The notes: generated by a model not told the origin, from the letters alone. Positions 16,647 to 26,296 are shown, counted from the stretch's first letter. The stretch: 64,000 bases of DNA from an uncultured Pseudomonadota bacterium (GCA_913061055.1 CAJXVA010000005.1:1-64000); one strand, 5' to 3'. Made by a program: numbers and translations.

Positions 16647-17540
16647 TCAAACATCCTCAGATTCGGGCGTCCCAATTTCGGAGCGTGGGCCCACGACCTC
16701 GCCACCTCCATCCGGAGTCTCCGGAAGCATCTCCCGAAACAACCCATCCTCGCCCCCGCCGCCCAACGCCTTCGTCCGCGACGCAGCCTCACTCGCCAAC
16801 CGCGTCCCCGGAAACGCCTGCGCCGCCTTTGCATACCGCTCGGCGGCCAGCGTCCGCTCCCCGATGTGCTCATACGCCTGCCCCAGGTGATACAGGTACA
16901 CGACGAGCGCCGGGTTGTACTCGAGCGCCTTGACCCCGTCCTCGAGCAGCCGGGCGCCTTCGCGGGCCTGTCCCATGCGCACCAGGCAGAGTCCTTCGAG
17001 AGCATTCCAGGCCTTCTCGATATCCCGCCGAAACACGACAGGTACATGCTCGAGGCACTCATCGCGATCGCTGCGGATCGCTCGCAACTGCTTGTCATTC
17101 GCGGTGCGGGTGAGCAACGCAACCTCGTGCCGACCAAACGCCGCCAACGCCCGAAGGTGCGGAGCCATGCGTGGCCGGTCTGCCTTGGCGTAGACTTCGG
17201 ACGCCTCGGACAAGCGCCACTCAGCCACGAGCAAGCCGCCCAGCTGCGCACGCGCCAGCCACTGCCGCTCTTCGCTGATCGCCTCCCCCGCATCGGCCAG
17301 CGCGAGCTCCTCACGCAGCCGCTCTTCGAGCTGTCGGTGGCTGCCGTTGGCGATGGCGAGCTTGATCGACTCGGCCTCGTGCAGGGCGTAGCGCTGCCGC
17401 CCACGACTGACGAGCCACGCGGCCGCGCTCATGCTGAAGAAGATCGCGGCCAACGTGACGGCCTGGCCTGCGCACCCTCCCAGGGGCAGGAGACTCACCG
17501 CCAACAGGTACTCACGCCGCATCCGAGGCGGGGATAGCAC
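16647..17540 (-). CDS. TPR-like protein with N-terminal membrane/lipoprotein-type segment
   Basis: MRREYLLAVSLLPLGGCAGQAVTLAAIFFSMSAAAWLV followed by TPR-like helices (ALEYNPALVVYLYHLGQAYEHIGERTLAAERYAKAAQAFPG). Confidence 0.7.
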   Translation of the reverse strand: MLSPPRMRREYLLAVSLLPLGGCAGQAVTLAAIFFSMSAAAWLVSRGRQRYALHEAESIKLAIANGSHRQLEERLREELALADAGEAISEERQWLARAQLGGLLVAEWRLSEASEVYAKADRPRMAPHLRALAAFGRHEVALLTRTANDKQLRAIRSDRDECLEHVPVVFRRDIEKAWNALEGLCLVRMGQAREGARLLEDGVKALEYNPALVVYLYHLGQAYEHIGERTLAAERYAKAAQAFPGTRLASEAASRTKALGGGGEDGLFREMLPETPDGGGEVVGPRSEIGTPESEDV

Positions 17541-17552
17541 ATCCCCCGAGGC

Positions 17553-18581
17553 TCAGCGAGAGGCGTAGAACCGCTGGAAGAAGGCCCGCGTCGCGTCGGT
17601 GCCGATTCCTGGCCACACGTGGTCGGCCGGGTGTCCGCAGAAGACGACGGGGCTCTCGGCGCCGCAGCCTTCGTACTCGACACAACCCGCAGGCTCGATC
17701 GGCGTGGAGGTCGGCTCACACCCAGCCTGGTCCCTGAAGAAGTCTCGGTACGCCTCCCGCCCTTCGCTGAGCTCGCCGTCTCCGATGGTGATCCACGCGG
17801 CGGGAGTCTCGACGCAGTCCTCCTCGTCGAAGTAGATGACGCTGCCACCGACTGCGATCGCACGAATGTAGTCGCGGCGACACCCAAGCACGCCGGAGAA
17901 CGAGCCACCGCCAGAGAAGCCCATCGAGAACACGTTGTCCGGATCGACGCACAGATCGTTCGACACGGTTTCGTACATCGCATCGAACGCGGACAACTCG
18001 AGGTCCATGAACGCGGGCCAGGTGGAGGCGTCGGCGTTGTAGTCGCGCCAGGCGTTGTTGATGGCTTCGGGAATGACCAGGATCGCCTCGTCGGCGAACG
18101 CGGTCCGGATGTCGCGATCTCCACCGACCTCATCCCAGTAGCCGGGATTGCCGCCGTTGCCGTGCAGCGCAAAGATCAAGGGATACGCTCGCTGCGAATC
18201 GTAGTTGGCCGGGAGGCGCAACATGTAGCGGCGGTCGTAGTCATCGAGCGAGAAGGTGTTCTCGCCGTCGGGGAGGGTGGCCTTGGTGCCGCAGCCGGGA
18301 CTGCCGACGAAGACCTCTCCGGTGCTGCTGCTGCCCTCGCCGGTCTCCCCCGAAGTGGAGCTGGAACCCGGCTCGCCGCTGGTCGAGGAGGACGATGTCG
18401 TGTCAGGGGTACCGGTGCTCGAAGCGGTGAAGGTCCCCGGCGCGGTCGTCGATGGACCGGAAGAGCTTCCGGCGACGCCACTCGAGCCCATCGCATCGGT
18501 ATCGGTCTCGCCGCCGTCCCCGTCTCCGGAATCACAGCCGACGGCCAGAACAGCAAGCACAAGCAACGCACGCGAGGTCAT
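17553..18581 (-). CDS. PHB depolymerase/feruloyl-esterase-like lipoprotein
   Basis: Lipobox MTSRALLVLAVLAVGC, Ser/Thr-rich linker, then YMLRLPANYDSQRAYPLIFALHGNGGN and nucleophile elbow FSMGFSGGGSFSG. Confidence 0.8.
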   Translation of the reverse strand: MTSRALLVLAVLAVGCDSGDGDGGETDTDAMGSSGVAGSSSGPSTTAPGTFTASSTGTPDTTSSSSTSGEPGSSSTSGETGEGSSSTGEVFVGSPGCGTKATLPDGENTFSLDDYDRRYMLRLPANYDSQRAYPLIFALHGNGGNPGYWDEVGGDRDIRTAFADEAILVIPEAINNAWRDYNADASTWPAFMDLELSAFDAMYETVSNDLCVDPDNVFSMGFSGGGSFSGVLGCRRDYIRAIAVGGSVIYFDEEDCVETPAAWITIGDGELSEGREAYRDFFRDQAGCEPTSTPIEPAGCVEYEGCGAESPVVFCGHPADHVWPGIGTDATRAFFQRFYASR

Positions 18582-18786
18582 GCGAGCAAGTGTAGCGAGG
18601 CGCGAGGCTCGGCGGGTTGCTACGAATGCGGCGCCGGATACAGCCACGACAGCCGGCGAAGTGAGATGGCGGATGGAAGACTAGAGTAGATCTCACAACC
18701 TCGGGAGCGGCGAGCGAAGCGAGCACGAGCCCGACAGGGCGACCGTTTCGGGTGGAGCGAAGGGCGGCTTTGCCGGCCGTAGCGGG

Positions 18787-18809
18787 AGGGGCCTTTTCGA
18801 AAGGCCCCT
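18787..18809 (-). terminator. Hairpin immediately downstream of the MerR gene
   Basis: AGGGGCCTTT-TCG-AAAGGCCCCT: perfect 10-bp stem with 3-nt loop just past the stop at 18816. No strong T-tract. Confidence 0.45.
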
Positions 18810-18815
18810 TCTAGA

Positions 18816-19583
18816 TTAGCTGCTCTCGGAAGATGCGCGGTTCGACACCTGAGACAGCAGCTCCCCCACGTTGGCCTGTAGCTCTGCGTCCAGCGCTTGG
18901 GCGAGAATCGCATTGACGGTCACCATCGGCAGCGGGCGGAGTTTCCGGATCTTCCGGACGAGCGCGGGCAGCTGCCGGATCGGTCGGCCAGCGTCGATCC
19001 ACGGCTTCCAGACGTGGTCTTTGAACAGCCCGACGAGGCTCTCGGCCACCGCGCCGAGCTGGGTCCGGAGGTTGGCCAACTCGTCGAGGGCGACATCGGG
19101 CGGCACCCCAACCTCGAGCATGGTCTTGGCGACATCGAGCAAGCGCGGGCTCGGGACGGCGAAGCGATCGCCCTCGGCGGGGACGATGAGTTCGAGCTCG
19201 ACCGCGCGATCCCACAACGCGGAGTCCTCTCTGAGCGCGACGAACCGTTGCTCGAGTTCTCGGCGCGTCATCTCGCGCCGCCGCTCGTCGTGGTATCGCC
19301 CGGCGAGCACCCGCTCCAGGCCGAGCATCTCGCCCACGGTCTTGCGCTGGTCCCAGGCCTCGAGCAGATCGCCGATGGCCGCGAGCGAGTAGCCACGCTC
19401 CTGCATGCTGGAGATCAGCTTGAGGCGCGTGAGGTGAAACCGGTTGTAGAACCCGACCCGGCCCGTCTTGCGCGGATGCGAGAGCAGGCCTTTGGTCTGA
19501 TAGGAGCGGACGTTGCGTGACGTGGTTCCGGCACGACGCGCGATCTCCTCGACGGTCATCGCCTCGTCGTCGTCGTCCGTCAT
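18816..19583 (-). CDS. MerR-family transcriptional regulator
   Basis: MTVEEIARRAGTTSRNVRSYQTKGLLSHPRKTGRVGFYNRFHLTRLKLISSMQERGYSLAAIGDLLEAWD. Confidence 0.9.
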   Translation of the reverse strand: MTDDDDEAMTVEEIARRAGTTSRNVRSYQTKGLLSHPRKTGRVGFYNRFHLTRLKLISSMQERGYSLAAIGDLLEAWDQRKTVGEMLGLERVLAGRYHDERRREMTRRELEQRFVALREDSALWDRAVELELIVPAEGDRFAVPSPRLLDVAKTMLEVGVPPDVALDELANLRTQLGAVAESLVGLFKDHVWKPWIDAGRPIRQLPALVRKIRKLRPLPMVTVNAILAQALDAELQANVGELLSQVSNRASSESS

Positions 19584-19670
19584 CCGGCACAGGATACCGC
19601 CGAACTCCGCCCGTGGGAGCTTCCGGATCGGCCTCGGTAGAAACCCCCGCCGGACGAGTCACAGGCGGGA

Positions 19671-20141
19671 CTACCCGCAGGCATCCGAAGGCGCGCAGGC
19701 TCCGTCTCCGCTCTCGAGCAGGATGCAGCAACCGCTGGCACAGTCGCTTCCATCGAAGCAGTAGTCGGCGCAGACGACAGGACCCCCAAAGTCCACGCAG
19801 GAGGAGTTGTCGCTCTCCCAGCCGCAGCAATCGCCGTTGACCTCGCACTGGCTTCCGGTCTGCACGCACTGATCGCCGTCGTCGTCGTCGTCGTCGCCCG
19901 AGTCATCGTCGTCATCGTCGTCGTCCGAATCGTCGTCGTCGCCCGAATCGTCGTCATCGTCGTCGTCCGAATCGTCGTCGTCGTCCGAATCGTCATCGTC
20001 GTCCGAATCGTCATCGTCGTCCGAATCGTCGTCGTCGTCGGAGTCCCCGGCGGAGTCCCCCGAATCGTCGTCGTCACAGGCAGCGGTCGGGAAAAGCAGG
20101 CCGGCGGTAAGCATCCAGGGAATGAGGTTCTTGCGAAGCAT
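19671..20141 (-). CDS. Lipoprotein with poly(Asp/Ser) linker and Cys-rich C-terminus
   Basis: MLRKNLIPWMLTAGLLFPTAAC lipobox, (SDDDDD)n run, then C-terminal CVQTGSQCEVNGDCCGWESDNSSCVDFGGPVVCADYCFDGSDCASGCC. Confidence 0.75.
   Translation of the reverse strand: MLRKNLIPWMLTAGLLFPTAACDDDDSGDSAGDSDDDDDSDDDDDSDDDDDSDDDDDSDDDDDDDSGDDDDSDDDDDDDDSGDDDDDDGDQCVQTGSQCEVNGDCCGWESDNSSCVDFGGPVVCADYCFDGSDCASGCCILLESGDGACAPSDACG
19876..20070. repeat. Low-complexity tandem array (TCGTCGTCG/TCCGAA units) encoding Asp/Ser repeats
   Basis: Directly visible repeats of cgtcgtcgtccgaatcgtcgtcgtc with 15-18-bp periodicity. Confidence 0.85.
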
Positions 20142-20191
20142 CGTTTTGGTCCTTCCCTCCCCTCACGCGCCCGCCGATGCCACGTCGCGAA

Positions 20192-23100
20192 TTATCTTTC
20201 GTCCGACGAATACGGGCCCGGATTCTGGAGCCAACGCTCGACCTCGGCGCGAAGCTCGTCGTCCTCTTCATCCCGCAAGACCGTGGCGGCTCGAGTCGCC
20301 AAGGCTTTCGCCTCGCTGGTGCGCGCCTGCATCCAGCGGGTCTGGGCCAGCAGATACAGCGCCTCCCCGTGCGAACCGAGACCGGGAGGCTTGTCCTCGA
20401 GAAACGACGCCGCCTCCTCAAACATCTGGGCAGCCGGCTCGAGCTGCCCCACAAGCAAATGCGACTCGCCGGCCCCGAGGAGCGCCAAGCCTCGGGAGAC
20501 ATCCCCCACATGCTCCAGCGCCGCAGTGTAGAGCTCCAAGGAGCGTGGGTAATCGTGCCGCGCGCGCTCCAGATAGGCGAGGTTCATCCGCGCGGTCGCG
20601 ACGAGGGTGTGGGACTCGCCGTGCGCTCCGCGCAGGATCTCCAGCGCCTGTTCTTGACGCTGCACCGCATCCTCGAGCCGGCCCATCTTGTCGTACGCGA
20701 TCGAGAGGTTGGTCAGTGAGATGCCCAGGCTCGGGTGGTCGGGACCGAGGGTCTCCGTCTCGATGCTCAGCGCGCGCAACAGATCCCGCGTGCCCTCTTC
20801 GTAGTTTTCCAAGCCGATATGGGCATCGCCTCGAAGAGCGTACGACTTCGCCACGAGCGGGTGCGTCTCGCCTGCGACCTTGGAGAGCACCCGCACGGCC
20901 TCATCGGCCCGCTCCACGCTTTCGTCATACCGAGCGAGGTCGCCCAGGACGATCGCCATGTTTGCTGCCGTCTGCCCAACCGCCATGTGCTCGGCTCCGT
21001 AGACATCCACGAACATGGCGTACGTCCGCTCGAAGACTGCAAGCGCTTCATCGGGCCGTCCCAACGCACGGAGGATTCCCGCCCGGTTGTTCAACACCTG
21101 GCCAACCCGAGGGTGGGACGAGCCCAGGCGCGCCGAGAGCAGCGTCGCCGCTTGATCGAACGCGGTCGCCGCGGCGTCGAGATCCCCGCGACCAAGCTGC
21201 GCTCCGCCGGTGCCGTTGAGCGCAAGCCCGAGATCGTAGGTCGCCTCGAGATTGGACGGCGAGGCCTTTCGAGCCAGCCCCTCGGCAACGGCGAAGAACT
21301 CCAGCGCCGCGTCTGGATTGCCCGCGTCGTGCTCGATCCACCCGCGAGAGAGCGCCCGGGACGACGCCTGCGTGTCCGGACCCTCCAGTCGTTCCGCCCA
21401 GGCCTCGGCACGGTCGGCCAGGTCACGCCCCTCTTGATGACGCCCCAGCTTGTAGCCCACGACCCATGCGAGCCGGTGGAGCGCGATCGAGACCGCAGCG
21501 TCGTTGCGGCTGACCGTGCCCAGCGCGAGGGCGATCCGCAGCTGTTCCTCGGAGGCTTCGTGACGGGCCAGATCGTGCTCGACCCAGCCGACCACGAGCC
21601 GAGCCTCGGTCTCCAGCCACTTGTCTTGACGAGGAACGACCGCTGCCAACACATCGCGAGCCTCGCGACTTGCGTCCTCCAGCGAGGCCGACTCCCGCAG
21701 TGCCTCGGCATAGGCGATCCGGTCTCTGAGCGCCTCGACCTCGGGGTCGGGGTTGTCTGCGACCTCGGCCAACGTCTCCACCGCGCCGCACAACTCGACC
21801 GCAGGCAGCGCGTCAACAGCCTGAGTGGCGTTGCTGACGACGGACGCGTCCCCCTGCTCCAACACGGTGAGCAGGACGTCCAAGTTTCGCAGGCGCCGGT
21901 CCAGGCAGAGCATCCGCGCTCCGAGCCGCGCGTCGGGGTCGTCTTCGGCGGCACACGCATTGGCATGCTCGACGAGCCACTGCTGCGCGTAGCCGTCGAG
22001 ACGAGGCAGCACCGTATCGGCCACCCCATCGCTCCAGGTGCCACCGGGCGCACGTAGAGCGCTCTCGACGGTGTCTCGTCGCTGCGAAGTCCACACCCTC
22101 GCCAGTTCGTCCGCCGCACCCGAGCAGGTCTTGTGCTCCGCGCTCCCGGGCCACAACAAGAACGCCGAAAGTGCGCCAACCGTCCCCACCCCGACCGGCC
22201 ACAGCGGCGTGTTGGTGGCCTGCCGAAGCGCGGCCTCAAAGGCGTCCATCGACGGGTAGCGCGCCGGTGGCCGGATCTCCAAGCCCCGGGCCGCCACCTT
22301 CAGGACGCGACGTGGAAGCTTGCGACACGCTTCGAAACCCGCGTCTCGAAGGGGCTCGGCCGAGGCCTCGGGGAGCGCTCCGCTCAGCGCCTCGTGCAGC
22401 GCCACCGACAGCGCGAACTGGTCGGACGCGGCCGTGGCTCGCTCCCCACGACGCTGCTCTGGGGCCATGTAGGCTGGGGTTCCAGCGCGACTCGTGCCTG
22501 GGGTCTGCGCGCCGGGGGAGACCCCAACCGCCGCGGTCTCCTCCACCGGCTCGGCCTCGATGGCGAGGCCAAAGTCGACCACGACGACCCGCCCGTCGTC
22601 CGTGATCATGACGTTGCTGGGCTTGACGTCACGGTGGACAATTCCAGCAGCGTGCGCGGCCGCCAGCCCCTGCGCGGCGTCCCCATAAACCTGGGCGACA
22701 TCACGCCACGTACGCTTGGTGTCTCGTCGCCACTGCCGAAGCGTCTGCCCCTCGATGAGCTCCATCGCGACGAACACTCGCTCCTCCCAGCGGCCAACGT
22801 CGTGAACGGTGATCACGTTTGGATGGTTGACCTGAGCCAGCGCGCGAGCCTCGGCGACCAACCGCGGCTGTTCGGACGGCCTCGATGCATGGAGGATCTT
22901 CAGCGCGACCATCCGCTCGAGTTTGGGATCGAATGCGGCGTAGACCGAGCCCATGCCGCCTCGCCCCAGCGGATGCGCGACCTCGAATCGTCCCACGGGT
23001 TGCCCGGGGTGCAAACGGCTCGAGAACTGCTTCTGCACCCGGTCCACGGTGGAACTGTCCGGCGCACTGGCAGCACGCGTGTCGACGTCCTGTTCCGCGG

Positions 23101-23239
23101 CGAGCAATGCGAGCACCCCGAGCCACTGCGGGTCGGCATCCATCGCCGCCTCGACCCCCGCCCGTTCGGCATCACTGAGCTCACCGCGCAGGTAGGCGGC
23201 AATTCGAGCTTCGGACAGCGGCGTGGGTGCGGTAGACAT
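20192..23239 (-). CDS. Ser/Thr protein kinase with anti-sigma-like N-terminus, one TM segment and TPR region
   Basis: GRFEVAHPLGRGGMGSVYAAFDPKLERMVALKIL, HRDVKPSNVMITDDGRVVVVDFGLA, APEQRRGERATAASDQFAL; TM (PVGVGTVGALSAFLLWPG); TPR repeats. N-terminus LSEARIAAYLRGELSDAERAGVEAAMDADPQW. Confidence 0.92.
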   Translation of the reverse strand: MSTAPTPLSEARIAAYLRGELSDAERAGVEAAMDADPQWLGVLALLAAEQDVDTRAASAPDSSTVDRVQKQFSSRLHPGQPVGRFEVAHPLGRGGMGSVYAAFDPKLERMVALKILHASRPSEQPRLVAEARALAQVNHPNVITVHDVGRWEERVFVAMELIEGQTLRQWRRDTKRTWRDVAQVYGDAAQGLAAAHAAGIVHRDVKPSNVMITDDGRVVVVDFGLAIEAEPVEETAAVGVSPGAQTPGTSRAGTPAYMAPEQRRGERATAASDQFALSVALHEALSGALPEASAEPLRDAGFEACRKLPRRVLKVAARGLEIRPPARYPSMDAFEAALRQATNTPLWPVGVGTVGALSAFLLWPGSAEHKTCSGAADELARVWTSQRRDTVESALRAPGGTWSDGVADTVLPRLDGYAQQWLVEHANACAAEDDPDARLGARMLCLDRRLRNLDVLLTVLEQGDASVVSNATQAVDALPAVELCGAVETLAEVADNPDPEVEALRDRIAYAEALRESASLEDASREARDVLAAVVPRQDKWLETEARLVVGWVEHDLARHEASEEQLRIALALGTVSRNDAAVSIALHRLAWVVGYKLGRHQEGRDLADRAEAWAERLEGPDTQASSRALSRGWIEHDAGNPDAALEFFAVAEGLARKASPSNLEATYDLGLALNGTGGAQLGRGDLDAAATAFDQAATLLSARLGSSHPRVGQVLNNRAGILRALGRPDEALAVFERTYAMFVDVYGAEHMAVGQTAANMAIVLGDLARYDESVERADEAVRVLSKVAGETHPLVAKSYALRGDAHIGLENYEEGTRDLLRALSIETETLGPDHPSLGISLTNLSIAYDKMGRLEDAVQRQEQALEILRGAHGESHTLVATARMNLAYLERARHDYPRSLELYTAALEHVGDVSRGLALLGAGESHLLVGQLEPAAQMFEEAASFLEDKPPGLGSHGEALYLLAQTRWMQARTSEAKALATRAATVLRDEEDDELRAEVERWLQNPGPYSSDER

Positions 23240-23250
23240 CAGAGCGTCTC

Positions 23251-24150
23251 GTGATCGATCAGGAAAGCCTCAGCGCGCTCGCAACCGGCTTCGTTGCAAC
23301 GTGGATCGGCGAGACGCCGGATGCAGCGGCACTCGAGCAGGCGCTCGCCGAAGTGGAGCGAGTCGTCGGCGCGGCTTGGGATGACGAGCCACCCCACATG
23401 GAGGCGTTTGGTGCCGAGCTCTCCCGGTGCCTGGCTGACGATGCCGATCCCGCTGCCGTCACGAAGCTGTGCGCAGTCGACCTCCACCTCGCGTTCGCGG
23501 CCCGACAAGGGCACCCGGCCGCCATGGCTCGCTTCGAGACGACCGTGATGAGCACGCTGGGTCGCGTCATCGGTCGGGTGGATGGGTCGGAGGCTTTCAT
23601 CGACGAGGTCAAGCAGCGGCTGAGAACGAAGCTGTTCGTTTCCGATGGAACGACACCCGCGAAGATCGCTCACTACACGGGCCAGGGGGAGTTGTTGGTC
23701 TGGGTTCGTGTCGTTGCGGTTCGAGAGGCGCTCGACTCGGTGCGCGCGCAGAGACGGCGAGCGCTGGATTCCGATGAGGCTCTGATGGCCATCGAGGCCT
23801 CGGGGACCGGCCCCGACATGCTCGCGTTCAAGCAGCAGTACAAGGCCCAGTTCTCGGCTGCGTTTCGGGACTCGCTGGCCGGCCTCAAGCCGGAGCAGCG
23901 AAACGTGCTGCGGCTCCACTATGTCCACGGACTTTCGGTGGACAAGCTCGGCGCTGTCCTCCGAGTGCACCGCAGTAGCGCGGCCCGGCGGGTCGCCAAG
24001 GCCCGTCAGGACCTGCTGTCGGGAACCCGCCGCCTTCTGCACACGCGGCTGTCGATCGACCGGCAGGAGTTCGACCAGCTCATGGGGCTGGTCGCCAGCC
24101 GGCTCGACCTCAGTATCGAGCGCTTCTTGGCCGCGAAGACCAACGCTTAG
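23251..24150 (+). CDS. RNA polymerase sigma-70-family (ECF-like) factor
   Basis: GTG start. FRDSLAGLKPEQRNVLRLHYVHGLSVDKLGAVLRVHRSSAARRVAKARQDLL is a sigma region-4 HTH. Divergent from the kinase gene. Confidence 0.8.
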   Translation: MIDQESLSALATGFVATWIGETPDAAALEQALAEVERVVGAAWDDEPPHMEAFGAELSRCLADDADPAAVTKLCAVDLHLAFAARQGHPAAMARFETTVMSTLGRVIGRVDGSEAFIDEVKQRLRTKLFVSDGTTPAKIAHYTGQGELLVWVRVVAVREALDSVRAQRRRALDSDEALMAIEASGTGPDMLAFKQQYKAQFSAAFRDSLAGLKPEQRNVLRLHYVHGLSVDKLGAVLRVHRSSAARRVAKARQDLLSGTRRLLHTRLSIDRQEFDQLMGLVASRLDLSIERFLAAKTNA

Positions 24151-24160
24151 CTGCTCGCGA

Positions 24161-24451
24161 TCACATGCAGATTTCGCACTCGTCGACGCACTCGTCGTCG
24201 TCGGTGCACGCCATGCCCTCGAGCGTAGGAGTCTGGCACTCGCACACATCATTGATGCACTGGTGGCTGGTCTGACAGGTCTCCTCGCTGGAGCTGGTCA
24301 TCCCGCCTTCGTTGCCGCTGTCGTTGGCCGAGTCACCCGCGCTGTCGTCTCCGCCCTCTTCGTCGTCGCAGCCCGCGACCGGCACGAGAAGGGCGAGGCT
24401 CAGCATCAGAGACTTGAGAGTCGTGTTCATGGACGCGTTCATACCCGTCAC
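24161..24451 (-). CDS. Small Cys-rich lipoprotein
   Basis: LMLSLALLVPVAGCDDEEGGDD lipobox, then CQTSHQCINDVCECQTPTLEGMACTDDDECVDECEIC. Confidence 0.65.
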   Translation of the reverse strand: MTGMNASMNTTLKSLMLSLALLVPVAGCDDEEGGDDSAGDSANDSGNEGGMTSSSEETCQTSHQCINDVCECQTPTLEGMACTDDDECVDECEICM

Positions 24452-24991
24452 TCAGCCCAATCCACATGCGTCGTCGCACGCGCCTTCGAAGTCGTTGATG
24501 TCACCACAGTTCTCATCGACGATGCACTGATGGCACCCGTCGTTGGTGCCCGCGTAGACCATCTCGCACTGGGCCATCGTTCCCGAGGGATCGCAGGTGA
24601 GGAGCTTCTCGCAGAAGGCCTCCAGCTGGACCCCGCCGCCTCCGTTGTTCGCGCAGCTTCCCTCCGACGCTCCGGAAGGGATTTCGCAGGCCTGGTCCGC
24701 TGCGCAGTTGATGTTGGAGAGGCAGCCGTTCTGGCAGTCCGCGAGAATCGAGTCGGCGCAATACTGACCGGGCTGGCAAATCGTCGGCGTGTCTTCGAAG
24801 CCCATCGGCGTGCAGTCTGAGAAGCCCTGGTCGAGCCCCTCGCTGCCGCCACTTCCCGCGGAGTCGTCTCCGCTTGCGCCATCGGTTTCACCTGCGCCGG
24901 TGTCGTCGCCTTCATCGTCGCTATCGCACCCTCCGAGCGGACAGAGGATCACGAAGGAGAGCAGCCAAGGGTGGAGTCGTTCTAAGAGCAT
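24452..24991 (-). CDS. Cys-rich lipoprotein
   Basis: MLLERLHPWLLSFVILCPLGGCDSDDEGDDT lipobox with acidic linker, then a multi-Cys domain (CTPMGFEDTPTICQPGQYCADSILADCQNGCLSNINCAADQAC). Confidence 0.7.
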   Translation of the reverse strand: MLLERLHPWLLSFVILCPLGGCDSDDEGDDTGAGETDGASGDDSAGSGGSEGLDQGFSDCTPMGFEDTPTICQPGQYCADSILADCQNGCLSNINCAADQACEIPSGASEGSCANNGGGGVQLEAFCEKLLTCDPSGTMAQCEMVYAGTNDGCHQCIVDENCGDINDFEGACDDACGLG

Positions 24992-25049
24992 CACGGAGCC
25001 TTCTGCTCCTGTCACGCCCCGACGCCGGCCATGTCGCGAAAAAAGATCG

Positions 25050-25742
25050 TCAATCTTTGGAGGGCTTCGGATCCCACACACTCACCCGCTCGAGGGGCTT
25101 TCGAGCGATGTCGGGAACGGTCGCGTCTGCGGTGGCGTATCCGATCGGATACAGCACGAACGGGCGCTCGTTCTTGGGCCGGCCCAGGATCTTGGAGAGA
25201 AACCCCATGGGGCTCGGCGTATGGGTCAGCGTCGAGAGGCCCATCTGGTGAAGCGCCGCAATGAACAACCCCGATGCGATGCCGTTGCTCTCGCGCACGT
25301 AGTAGTTCTTCTGCGGCGCGCCCTCGTCGTCGAAGCCCGTGATCTGCTCAAACTGCACGACGATGTACGGCACCGTCTCCAGATAGGACTTCCGCCAGTC
25401 GGTTCCCAAGGGAGCCAGGGCTTCGATCCAATCGGCCGGCATGCGGCCGCCCTCGTAGCTCTTTCGCTCTTCGTCTTCGGCCGCGATCCGGATCTGCTTT
25501 TTGACCTCGGGGTCGCTGATCACGACGAAGGTCCACGGCTGCCTGTGTGCGCCGGAGGGAGCGGTCGAGGCCGTCTTGATGGCGAGCTCGATGACCTCTC
25601 GCGGCACGGGGTCGTCCGAGAAGAAGCGGACCGAACGACGCCCGTCCATGCTGTCGAAGAACGCCCGCCCGCGCGCGATCGAGTCCTCGTGGCCCACACG
25701 TTCGGGGCGGTACGGGACGGGCTTGTACTCAGCGCTCGACAT
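25050..25742 (-). CDS. Nitroreductase-fold flavoprotein, iodotyrosine deiodinase (IYD)-like
   Basis: RRSVRFFSDDPVPREVIELAIKTASTAPSGAHRQPWTFVVISDPEVKKQIR...YPIGYATADATVPDIARKPLERV closely follows the metazoan IYD pattern. Start taken at internal Met 25742. Confidence 0.85.
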   Translation of the reverse strand: MSSAEYKPVPYRPERVGHEDSIARGRAFFDSMDGRRSVRFFSDDPVPREVIELAIKTASTAPSGAHRQPWTFVVISDPEVKKQIRIAAEDEERKSYEGGRMPADWIEALAPLGTDWRKSYLETVPYIVVQFEQITGFDDEGAPQKNYYVRESNGIASGLFIAALHQMGLSTLTHTPSPMGFLSKILGRPKNERPFVLYPIGYATADATVPDIARKPLERVSVWDPKPSKD

Positions 25743-25837
25743 CTGGGGGAGCTTGCCACGCTCGCCTCCCGCTGTGGGCTCTGCGCCCGACGCGGACAAC
25801 GGGCCTCTGCTCACATTCTGGGAGGCCCGGGTCGCTC

Positions 25838-26296
25838 CTATCCGCCCCGGGAGGCGAGGAGCTTGCCCAGCGCGTCCGCGGCCTGCGGCGTTATCTCGGT
25901 GAACTGAATCCCCATCCCTCGCCGGCCAGACTTGCGCCCGTCGCTGGCGCGCACCACGACACCGCCCAGCACGATGGTCGTATCGTCGACTTCGACGGTC
26001 AGCCTCACCTTGGTGCCGCGCGGTCGCGGCTCACGGATGGCGATGAAGGCACCACTACGGCTGATGTCGAACGTCCGAGACGCCGTCATGGCTTCGGCCG
26101 TCTCGAAGCGGAGACGAACCTGAAGCTGGAGTGCCACCCGAGCACAGTTCCGACGCTCGGCGCCCTGCTTGGTGGCGAGGTTCCCTTCCGACGCCGGCCT
26201 GTCCGCGTCGGGCGATGCAGCGCTCTGCTGATCTGCGACCGCAGCGTCCTCGCTCGCGCCGTGCGAACCGAACAAGCGCTTGATCCAGCCTGACAT
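25838..26296 (-). CDS. PilZ domain protein
   Basis: ERRNCARVALQLQVRLRF...FDISRSGAFIAIREPRPRGTKVRLTVEV...GMGIQFTEITPQ. Confidence 0.82.
   Translation of the reverse strand: MSGWIKRLFGSHGASEDAAVADQQSAASPDADRPASEGNLATKQGAERRNCARVALQLQVRLRFETAEAMTASRTFDISRSGAFIAIREPRPRGTKVRLTVEVDDTTIVLGGVVVRASDGRKSGRRGMGIQFTEITPQAADALGKLLASRGG

Noticed and set aside
19876-20070. Possible CRISPR array
   Set aside because: The repeats are contiguous trinucleotide-type units in a coding frame, with no unique spacers.
22133-23254. 373-aa plus-strand ORF
   Set aside because: Antisense to the Ser/Thr kinase gene; shadow ORF.
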